A stretch of 5,021 nucleotides of DNA from Synergistota bacterium (GTDB lineage: Bacteria > Synergistota > JAGHAJ01), in assembly GCA_021161545.1 (NCBI GenBank), contig JAGHAJ010000217.1, positions 1 through 5,021 on the forward strand, read 5' to 3'. A model generated the notes under the pieces. It ran no database searches and had not been told where the DNA came from. It saw nothing but the letters and a program-made list of their open reading frames with translations. The translations under genes were made by a program, and so were the position numbers. Below, one piece after another: positions 1 through 5,021 of the stretch; position 1 is the stretch's first letter, and every line of letters starts with the position of its first letter.

Positions 1-916
1 CATAAGGGTGGGATATCATTTGCAAAATCTTCTTCATGTCATCCTCAAGGAGGCCCAATTTCTCAAGTCCTATCAAAATACTTGTCCTATCGAGCAACCT
101 CAGAACAACCTTCTCACCATACACCGTCGGAAGTGTGGAAATCCTAATATCCACATCTTTATCACCAACCCTAAGAACAACTCTTCCATCTTGAGGCAGC
201 CTCTTCTCCGCTATGTCCATGCCTGCCATTATTTTTAAACGAGAGACAACTGGTAAAGCCATATCCAATGAAAACTGTTCAACATATCTAAGCAAGCCAT
301 CCACCCTATACCTTATAAGTAAACCATCTTCCTGAGGTTCAAAGTGTATATCACTCGCCCCCTCTTCTACTGCCCTCGATATAATATAATTAACAAGCTT
401 TACAACAGGGGCATTTTCCTCAACTTCTGCCTCAGGTGTAGCTTCTCTCCTGTTTGCCGCTATTGATTCAACAAGTCTCCTTGCCTCTTCCTTTATGGAA
501 TACAAGTTCTCAATTGTCTGAGAGATCTCTGAAGGAGTCGCAACCACAGGTTCAATTCTATACCCTGTAAGAAAGGAAAGTTCATCTTGAGCCCTTACAT
601 CCAAAGGATCAGAAAAAGCAACTTTCAAGGTATCTCCATGGAGCGAAACAGGAACTATATTGTATCTCCTTGCAACACTCTCGGGTATTATTCTAACAAC
701 ATCGGGAGAAATAACAGTATTCCTTAACCTGACCCTCTCAAGCCTTAGCTGATTAGAAAGGACATCTGCAATAGCATCCTCATCCAATATCCCCTTTGAA
801 ATAAGGATTTCACCTAAACGCCTCTTACTCCTCTTCTGCTCATCCAGTGCATCCTCCAGCTGCTTCTGAGAAATCACACCAGACTCCACAAGAATATCTC
901 CTAATCTCTTCCTCAT
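1..916 (-). CDS. gspE: GspE/PilB-family secretion ATPase, N-terminal part (cut by left edge)
   Basis: This is the hexameric cytoplasmic ATPase that powers type II secretion or type IV pilus assembly. Reading from the ATG at 916-914, 305 codons are open to the window edge, a little over half the usual length of about 560. Residues 4-56 are a tandem MshEN motif (two RLG...Q units of 24 residues, 5 apart). Residues 61-140 complete the N1-type domain. Residues 170-305 begin the T2SSE ATPase domain, with GASDIHFEP (186-194), RYRVDG (202-207), AEKRLPQDGR (236-245) and STLPTVYGEKVVLRLLD (260-276). The sequence stops at HPY, just where the family's Walker A loop should follow, so catalytic motifs lie outside the window. 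An AGGGGGGT Shine-Dalgarno sits 5 nt before the ATG and overlaps the rimI stop. The LPTVYGEKVVLRLLD style resembles GspE more than PilB, but the split between them is not certain; the family call is very secure. Confidence 0.93.
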   Translation of the reverse strand, partial: MRKRLGDILVESGVISQKQLEDALDEQKRSKRRLGEILISKGILDEDAIADVLSNQLRLERVRLRNTVISPDVVRIIPESVARRYNIVPVSLHGDTLKVAFSDPLDVRAQDELSFLTGYRIEPVVATPSEISQTIENLYSIKEEARRLVESIAANRREATPEAEVEENAPVVKLVNYIISRAVEEGASDIHFEPQEDGLLIRYRVDGLLRYVEQFSLDMALPVVSRLKIMAGMDIAEKRLPQDGRVVLRVGDKDVDIRISTLPTVYGEKVVLRLLDRTSILIGLEKLGLLEDDMKKILQMISHPY

Positions 917-921
917 GCGAT

Positions 922-929
922 ACCCCCCT
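922..929 (-). promoter_or_regulatory. Ribosome binding site of the GspE-like gene, overlapping the rimI stop
   Basis: On the transcribed strand AGGGGGGT lies 5 nt before the ATG at 916. It matches AGGAGGT except for one A-to-G change that can still wobble-pair. Its AG is also the end of the rimI TAG stop codon, so termination of rimI and initiation of the next gene are physically coupled. No other ATG or GTG start lies in frame between the rimI stop and 916, which supports this start. Confidence 0.7.
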
Positions 930-1374
930 ACAGTACCAACACCATAAAAACTGCATCTTCGCCATTGTCACGATAATAGCCCCGTATCAACTTTGACACT
1001 CTGAAGTGATATTTCTTATAAAGATTTATCGCAACCGTATTAGAAATTCTCACTTCAAGCACTACCTTCTTACAGCTATTGTACTTAGCTATCTCTATCA
1101 ATGCCGCAAGGAGCTGCTCTCCTATCCTATGTCCCCTATACTTTTTTGCCACTGCAATCGTAGTAATATGAGCCTCCTTATCAATCACATAAACCCCGCC
1201 ATATCCTATAACTCTATCTTTCAGGCGTGCAACGATATAGAATACCCCCTCATTCTTCCTTAGCTCCTCTCGAAACACATCTAAACTCCACGGTGAAGGA
1301 AAAGATTCTCTTTCTATTTCGGCTACCTCATCAAGGTCAGCTGGAGTCATAAAATCTATCTCTGCAATAATCAT
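928..1374 (-). CDS. rimI: RimI-type N-alpha-acetyltransferase (GNAT family)
   Basis: RimI acetylates the N-terminal alanine of ribosomal protein S18 using acetyl-CoA, and some homologues have broader protein substrates. The 148-residue length is normal for the family. The N-terminus (MTPADLDEVAEIE, 9-21) and FPSPWS (25-30) match RimI substrate-side motifs. The acetyl-CoA loop is RGHRIG (80-85), in the A-motif pattern R-x-x-G-x-G/A. LEVRISN (106-112) and NLYKKYHF (117-124) follow. E107 and Y119 sit 12 apart, as do the proposed catalytic E103 and Y115 of the enteric enzyme. YYRDNGEDAVFM (133-144) is the usual C-terminal motif. The ATG directly abuts the purA stop (TAGATG) and lacks a well-placed Shine-Dalgarno, so translation is probably coupled to purA. 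The common partner tsaB is not adjacent here. The exact substrate is inferred from homology. Confidence 0.92.
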   Translation of the reverse strand: MIIAEIDFMTPADLDEVAEIERESFPSPWSLDVFREELRKNEGVFYIVARLKDRVIGYGGVYVIDKEAHITTIAVAKKYRGHRIGEQLLAALIEIAKYNSCKKVVLEVRISNTVAINLYKKYHFRVSKLIRGYYRDNGEDAVFMVLVL

Positions 1375-2634
1375 CTACAATCTTAAAATCCCCTCCCTTT
1401 CCGGACCCACTCCTACCATTGAAATTCTGACCCCTAACCTGTCCTCAAGAAATCCGAGATAGCGCTTTGCCGCATCAGGTAACCTACTAAAATCCCTTAC
1501 CCGAGATATATCTTCACTCCATCCAGGCAGCACAACATATTCAGGAACTACCCCTCTTAGAAAAGCAGATTCAGTGGAAAACCTATCAGACACTTTACCC
1601 CCCACTCTATATCCAACACAAACCTTTATTTCACTTAAGCCACTCAAGACATCCAGCTTCGTCACAACAAGCTCATTTGCACCGTTTATCATAATGGCAT
1701 ACTTCAATGCTGGAATGTCCAACCAACCACACCGCCGTGGTCTACCAGTAGTCGCTCCAAACTCCCCACCTCTTTCTCTCATAAACTCTTCTATGCTTCC
1801 TTCCACCTCTGTAGGGAAAGGCCCTTCACCTACTCTCGTAGTATATGCCTTAAAAACACCAATCCTTCTATCTATAAGGTTTACTGGAAATCCTGCCTCC
1901 ACACCAACTCCACCAACCACAGGGTGGGAAGACGTGACATACGGATATGTCCCCATACTCATGTCAAGCAGTGCTCCCTGAGCCCCTTCGAACAGAATCT
2001 CCTTACCATCATTATAAGCATCAAGGAGCAAATAGGTTGCATCGTCAACTATATCACTTATCCTATCCCTATAGGATAAGTATTTGAGATATATTTCATC
2101 AAAAGAGAAAGGTTTTACCTTATAAACCTGCGAAAGGATAGCATTCTTCATATCAAGCACTGCAGAAAGTTTATCAGCGAAGTTATCTTTATCCATAAGG
2201 TCAGACACCCTTATACCAATCCTTGCTACCTTATCCACATAAGCCGGGCCTATACCTTTCTGTGTGGTACCTACTTTCAGCGTGCCTTTCTTTTCTTCTT
2301 CAAGCCTGTCCAACAATTTATGATATGGCATAATAAGATGAGCCCTATAATCCAGGTGTATAGAAGCCTTTAAATCACTTCCAAGTTCAGATATCTCATC
2401 AAACAATCCCTCGAGATCGAGCACAACCCCACCGCTTATTACGATATCTTTCGGGTAGAGTGCCGCCGAAGGGAGCTGATGAAACACAAATTTCCTCTCC
2501 CCAACAACTACAGTGTGCCCCGCATTACTACCTCCTTGGTACCTGACCACCATATCTACACCCTCAGAAAGAAGGTCCACTACCTTGCCCTTACCTTCGT
2601 CTCCCCACTGGAGTCCAACAATTGCCATTACCAT
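1375..2634 (-). CDS. purA: Adenylosuccinate synthetase
   Basis: PurA joins IMP and aspartate with GTP to give adenylosuccinate, the first committed step to AMP, in the cytoplasm. The 419 residues are near the family's usual 425-435. Visible motifs in order are GDEGKGK (11-17, phosphate loop), YQGGSNAGHTVV (32-43), GIGPAYVDK (127-135), FEGAQGALLD (215-224), TTGRPRRCGWLD (295-306) and TKLDVLSGL (325-333). By alignment with the E. coli enzyme, catalytic Asp13 and His41 correspond to D12 and H40; IMP contacts Asn38, Arg143, Gln224, Thr239 and Arg303 correspond to N37, R142, Q219, T234 and R298, so the enzyme should be active. The loop after T234 reads SSHPVVGGVGVEAG, differing from the common SSNxxxGG form. 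The ATG at 2634 is chosen because GGAGGTG lies 9 nt upstream; an ATG two codons later is less well spaced. It ends exactly where rimI begins. Confidence 0.98.
   Translation of the reverse strand: MVMAIVGLQWGDEGKGKVVDLLSEGVDMVVRYQGGSNAGHTVVVGERKFVFHQLPSAALYPKDIVISGGVVLDLEGLFDEISELGSDLKASIHLDYRAHLIMPYHKLLDRLEEEKKGTLKVGTTQKGIGPAYVDKVARIGIRVSDLMDKDNFADKLSAVLDMKNAILSQVYKVKPFSFDEIYLKYLSYRDRISDIVDDATYLLLDAYNDGKEILFEGAQGALLDMSMGTYPYVTSSHPVVGGVGVEAGFPVNLIDRRIGVFKAYTTRVGEGPFPTEVEGSIEEFMRERGGEFGATTGRPRRCGWLDIPALKYAIMINGANELVVTKLDVLSGLSEIKVCVGYRVGGKVSDRFSTESAFLRGVVPEYVVLPGWSEDISRVRDFSRLPDAAKRYLGFLEDRLGVRISMVGVGPEREGILRL
2056..2081 (-). repeat. 11-bp perfect inverted repeat with 4-nt loop inside purA
   Basis: The arms at 2056-2066 and 2071-2081 are exact reverse complements (ACTTATCCTAT and ATAGGATAAGT) separated by only four bases. 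In the purA transcript this could fold into an 11-bp hairpin with an AGGG loop, covering the codons for LSYRDRIS (residues 186-193). No U-tract follows, so it is not an intrinsic terminator. It lies wholly within a conserved gene and may be incidental to the codons used. Confidence 0.6.
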
Positions 2635-2643
2635 CTACAAAGA

Positions 2644-2650
2644 CACCTCC
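2644..2650 (-). promoter_or_regulatory. Ribosome binding site of purA
   Basis: GGAGGTG on the transcribed strand is followed by 9 nt and then the ATG at 2634. It lies in the 21-bp gap after the deacetylase stop codon. The alternative ATG at 2628 would be 15 nt away, so the site favours the upstream start. Confidence 0.8.
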
Positions 2651-2655
2651 ACGAA

Positions 2656-3534
2656 TTAATGCACTACCTCAGATGCAAACGAAAGTTTTACCTTCAACGC
2701 CTCAAGGCGAGGAAGCATATCACGTATTGCAAGAAATGTGCTCATACAATCATGCCCTATAACTATAATGTTCTTTTTCCTCAATGCAATCATAGCTGCC
2801 TTAAGTAGGTAATTCATAGTAAAATCTTTATCCCTCTTGTTATCAATGAAAAGGGAGTTATACCCCGCTTTCAACTTCATCTCTTTTGCAAGCTTATAAG
2901 CTATGGACCTATAACTCGTTCTACTATCAATATAGTAAAGCCCTTTGGATTTCACTATTGAAAGTACCACCTTCATTATCCTCTTATTCTCCGTGATAAG
3001 CGAACCCATGTGGTTATTCACTCCCTTAATATAAGGGAGAGAAGCCATATCATCTCTTACTATCTTCTCTATTTCTCGGTCTTTCATATAATTCATTATG
3101 GTCTTTTTCTCAAGATGGCTCCTACCATAGGGCTGCATAGGAAGGTGCAACAACACCTCTTTACCATGTTTATGTGCAAGCACTCCTATTACGGAAGAGA
3201 GCTTATGATTTGGCAGTATAGAGATATTCATCGGTGCAGCAAATCTAATAAAGTATGGGTAACTTTTAGAAGGATAACCAAAATCATCAATAACTATGGC
3301 AAGTCGTGCACGCCAATGACCTTTAGCAGATTTCCGAACAACTTTACCTTTTATTCCGGTCTTACCACTCGCCCCTAAGCCATTAGCACTCTGACTCAAG
3401 ATTACGCTAATCTGAACCTCCTTCGCCCTTTTATGCATCCAAAACGCCGCATCCAATCCTATTAAAATACCCAAGAAGGATAAAATCACGAATAGAATAT
3501 ATACTTTTAATTCTCTTTTTGGTATTTTCCGCAT
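2656..3534 (-). CDS. Membrane-anchored divergent polysaccharide deacetylase (YibQ/DUF610 family)
   Basis: This family (Pfam 04748) has a polysaccharide-deacetylase fold and is thought to act in the periplasm of diderm bacteria; its substrate is not established. Residues 11-31 form one hydrophobic segment preceded by MRKIPKRELK, which gives an N-in membrane anchor or uncleaved signal. Residues 35-75 are a basic, Gly/Ser-containing linker. The catalytic-fold domain runs from about 78 to 290: AIVIDDFGY (79-87), EVLLHLPMQP (126-135), GVNNHMGS (171-178), YIDSRTS (201-207), FIDN (229-232) and IGHD (259-262). The first Asp pair and the three histidines are the likely metal and active-site positions. 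The usual GHP near the end is GHD here. The start at 3534 is backed by AGGAG 5 nt upstream and by the membrane segment following at once. The start overlaps the end of the protease gene by 104 bp in another frame. Length (292) is normal. Confidence 0.92.
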   Translation of the reverse strand: MRKIPKRELKVYILFVILSFLGILIGLDAAFWMHKRAKEVQISVILSQSANGLGASGKTGIKGKVVRKSAKGHWRARLAIVIDDFGYPSKSYPYFIRFAAPMNISILPNHKLSSVIGVLAHKHGKEVLLHLPMQPYGRSHLEKKTIMNYMKDREIEKIVRDDMASLPYIKGVNNHMGSLITENKRIMKVVLSIVKSKGLYYIDSRTSYRSIAYKLAKEMKLKAGYNSLFIDNKRDKDFTMNYLLKAAMIALRKKNIIVIGHDCMSTFLAIRDMLPRLEALKVKLSFASEVVH

Positions 3535-4756
3535 CTTTGCTCCTTTCTCTCAGGTTCATAGGAACTCTATTGTGCAGCCTTTTAGAATATCTCTTCCAGT
3601 GCAATAAGACATACTTTGCCATCCTGAGCTGAAGGTCTGTCTTACCTTTTGCTGGCTGCTTCACCAGTATATCCGGTTTGAGACCCTTATGATGTATCAT
3701 CCTCCCAGCTGGCGTATAATAGTATGCAATAGTGACAAACACTGCCGAACCGTCAGATAACGTAAATATACTCTGAACACTTCCCTTACCAAATGTCTTT
3801 GTTCCAATCAACAAAGCTCTACCATAATCCTGGAGCGCACCAGACACTATCTCAGAAGCACTTGCAGTCCCTCCATTGACAAGGACCACCATTGGGTACT
3901 TGGGTATAGCACCACCCAAGGCAAAGTACACATTATAGCTCTGTATAGTCCTACCCTTCGTAGAGACAATAACCCCTTTAGGTATAAACAGGGAAGCTAC
4001 TTCTACAGCTTCCCTCAAAAGCCCACCCGGATTGTTCCTAAGGTCAAGTACTATCCTTTTCATACCTTTTTTGTAAAGCTTTCTAATGGCTTCCTTCACC
4101 TTTGGTCCAGCTTCGCTATTAAACTGCACTAACCTTATATATCCAATTTTATGAGCGAGTATTTTACACTTTACTACAGGAACATGAATTATGGCCCTTG
4201 TAATCACAAACTTCAGCAGATGCTCTACACCATTTCTTTTTACCCATATAGTAACCTTCGTACCCGGTTTCCCTCTCAAAATCTTCACAACTTTCATCAA
4301 ACTCATACCACGAAGTATCCTGTCTCCCGCTTTTACAATCTCATCTTTCTCCTTCAAACCTGCCCTGTAAGCAGGTGTACCTTCTATAGGGGAAACAATC
4401 ACTATTCTACCTTCACTATCCGATGTAATAACTATACCCAACCCTCCGAAGTTGCCTTCAAGGTTTATCTCTTCCTCTCTGTATTCATCCGGTGAAACAA
4501 ATCTCGTATAAGGATCACCTATTGCAGCTACCAATCCCTTTGCAGCTCCATAAATCATCTTGACTACATCTATCTTGTTTTCATCTACATAGTTATTCTT
4601 GATAATACTGAACACTGTCAAGAGCTTTTCTATGTCGGATGCAGTAATTTTGCGCTTCACAGTATTTGGCAAATCTTTTGTATCAGAAAAAGAGACCCCA
4701 ACCACAATAATCAAGACAAAAATAACAACTAATGTAGCAAAAATCCTTCTTCTCAT
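3431..4756 (-). CDS. ctpA: S41 C-terminal processing protease (CtpA/Prc type)
   Basis: CtpA-type proteases cleave near the C-terminus of exported proteins in the periplasm, and several control murein hydrolases. Of 441 residues, 5-22 are a hydrophobic signal anchor after MRRR. Residues 40-92 are the N-terminal helical region with DPYTRFVSPDEY (81-92). A PDZ domain spans about 97-185 (GGLGIVI at 104-110, GMSLMKVVKILRGKPGTKV at 150-168). The S41 core follows: LDLRNNPGG (237-245), NGGTASASEIVSGALQDYG (294-312) and GTKTFGKGSVQ (318-328). S299, K324 and Q328 have the same spacing as the Ser-Lys-Gln triad of Bacillus CtpB (309, 334, 338), so it should be active. The core ends near residue 380. A Lys/Arg-rich tail follows, and its last 34 residues overlap the deacetylase start. 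The ATG at 4756 is chosen over one at 4780 because AGGAGGT lies 7 nt before it; the upstream start would translate that site as EEEV. Confidence 0.95.
   Translation of the reverse strand: MRRRIFATLVVIFVLIIVVGVSFSDTKDLPNTVKRKITASDIEKLLTVFSIIKNNYVDENKIDVVKMIYGAAKGLVAAIGDPYTRFVSPDEYREEEINLEGNFGGLGIVITSDSEGRIVIVSPIEGTPAYRAGLKEKDEIVKAGDRILRGMSLMKVVKILRGKPGTKVTIWVKRNGVEHLLKFVITRAIIHVPVVKCKILAHKIGYIRLVQFNSEAGPKVKEAIRKLYKKGMKRIVLDLRNNPGGLLREAVEVASLFIPKGVIVSTKGRTIQSYNVYFALGGAIPKYPMVVLVNGGTASASEIVSGALQDYGRALLIGTKTFGKGSVQSIFTLSDGSAVFVTIAYYYTPAGRMIHHKGLKPDILVKQPAKGKTDLQLRMAKYVLLHWKRYSKRLHNRVPMNLRERSKDAENTKKRIKSIYSIRDFILLGYFNRIGCGVLDA
3540..3546 (-). promoter_or_regulatory. Ribosome binding site of the deacetylase gene, inside the ctpA coding region
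   Basis: AAAGGAG is followed by 5 nt (CAAAG) and the ATG at 3534. It lies in the protease frame as codons for Glu-Arg-Ser (404-406). A good site at the right distance, followed at once by a signal-anchor coding sequence, argues that the 104-bp overlap is real and not a start-site error. Confidence 0.8.
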
Positions 4757-4761
4757 ATCAA

Positions 4762-5021
4762 CTACCTCCTCCTCAACCATACAAGGGGATTAACAGGTTT
4801 CCCATTAACTCGCACCTCAAAGTGCAGATGTGGACCTGTAGACAACCCAGAAGTACCCGTATATGCAATAATCTGACCAACCTTAATCCTCTGTCCAACT
4901 CTCACAACAATACTACTAAGGTGCGCATACACTGTAGAAAGTCCTCCACCGTGATCTAATATCAAAACCCTACCAAATCCCGCTATCCAACCCACATACA
5001 TGGCTACACCATCAGCAGGAG
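4762..5021 (-). CDS. M23 (LytM/EnvC-type) murein peptidase domain protein, C-terminal 85 residues (cut by right edge)
   Basis: Proteins of this type are periplasmic peptidoglycan endopeptidases or amidase activators used in cell separation. The frame is open to the window edge, so the 5' end lies outside. The visible part begins PADGVAMYVGW, the strand that follows the first metal motif, and continues with LDHGGGLSTVYAHLS (with the conserved His), GQRIKVGQIIAYTGTSG, GPHLHFEVRVNGKPVNPL and a final RRR. The HLH motif (visible residues 64-66) is intact, unlike in E. coli EnvC where the metal ligands are degenerate, so catalysis is possible; the first ligand motif HxxxD cannot be seen. The AGG AGG AGG TAG that encodes the last residues and stop also forms the ctpA ribosome binding site. 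EnvC-like architecture (N-terminal coiled coil) is expected from the ctpA/YibQ neighbours but is not visible here. Confidence 0.93.
   Translation of the reverse strand, partial: PADGVAMYVGWIAGFGRVLILDHGGGLSTVYAHLSSIVVRVGQRIKVGQIIAYTGTSGLSTGPHLHFEVRVNGKPVNPLVWLRRR
4764..4773 (-). promoter_or_regulatory. Ribosome binding site of ctpA, shared with the stop of the M23 gene
   Basis: AGGAGGAGGT on the transcribed strand is followed by 7 nt and the ATG at 4756. The same bases encode Arg-Arg-Arg and the first base of the stop codon of the upstream M23 peptidase. The site decides the ctpA start: the ATG at 4780 lies upstream of it and has no comparable site of its own. Confidence 0.85.

Noticed and set aside
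8-238. Plus-strand open frame of 76 codons at the left edge
   Set aside because: The minus strand here encodes conserved GspE/PilB motifs (AEKRLPQDGR, STLPTVYGEK) without interruption.
1574-1981. Plus-strand open frame of 135 codons opposite purA
   Set aside because: It lies antisense to strongly conserved purA, has a Ser/Thr/Pro-rich composition typical of the complement of a purine-rich gene, and has no recognisable domain.
917-2655. Possible terminators or promoters in the gaps around rimI and purA
   Set aside because: The gaps are only 11, 0 and 21 bp and contain stop codons and ribosome binding sites, with no hairpin plus U-tract and no convincing -35/-10 pair.
2479-2808. Plus-strand open frame of 109 codons spanning the purA start and the deacetylase end
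   Set aside because: It crosses two real genes on the other strand and encodes a His/Cys-rich sequence without recognisable motifs; it is a shadow frame.
3010-3378. Plus-strand open frame of 122 codons opposite the deacetylase gene
   Set aside because: It is antisense to conserved motifs of the YibQ-like gene and shows no domain or upstream ribosome binding site that I could recognise.
3431-3546. Programmed frameshift joining ctpA to the deacetylase at the AAA AAG run
   Set aside because: The deacetylase frame is +1 relative to ctpA, so a -1 slip at ACC AAA AAG would not reach it, and the deacetylase has its own good ribosome binding site.
3990-4015. 9-bp inverted repeat (AGGGAAGCT / AGCTTCCCT) with an 8-base loop in ctpA
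   Set aside because: The stem is shorter and the loop longer than the purA hairpin, it comes from two similar Glu-Ala/Ala-Ser codon runs, and such a repeat is plausible by chance in 5 kb.

Overview
The window is a gene-dense stretch of a bacterial chromosome with every recognisable gene on the minus strand, so it reads right to left. Six genes are present, and the two at the edges are cut by the window. In transcription order they are: the C-terminal end of an M23 (LytM/EnvC-type) murein peptidase (5021-4762); a CtpA-type S41 carboxy-terminal processing protease (4756-3431); a membrane-anchored divergent polysaccharide deacetylase of the YibQ/DUF610 family (3534-2656); adenylosuccinate synthetase PurA (2634-1375); the N-acetyltransferase RimI (1374-928); and the N-terminal 305 residues of a GspE/PilB-type secretion ATPase (916 to the left edge).

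Gene junctions are extremely tight: 5 bp, a 104 bp overlap, 21 bp, 0 bp and 11 bp. No gap is large enough for an obvious terminator or promoter, so the six genes are probably one transcript or part of one. No RNA gene, mobile element or CRISPR array was seen, and no stretch over 300 bases lacks a gene.

The first three genes form an envelope module. A periplasmic peptidoglycan hydrolase or hydrolase activator, a secreted processing protease and a periplasmic deacetylase-fold protein are a combination familiar from diderm bacteria, especially deltaproteobacteria-like lineages, often beside ftsEX. The next two are housekeeping genes (AMP synthesis, and protein N-terminal acetylation). The last gene opens a type II secretion or type IV pilus function, and its N-terminus carries a near-perfect tandem cyclic-di-GMP-binding MshEN motif.

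The organism is probably a Gram-negative (diderm) bacterium, because YibQ-family deacetylases and GspE-type secretion are diderm traits. Base composition is moderately AT-rich. The coding strand is purine-rich, arginine is mostly AGA/AGG, and the proteins are rich in Lys, Arg, Glu and Ile, which hints at a thermophile or a relative of one. That placement is inference. I found no evidence of a wholly new system. The points most worth a second look are the MshEN module, the long protease/deacetylase overlap and an 11-bp perfect hairpin inside purA.
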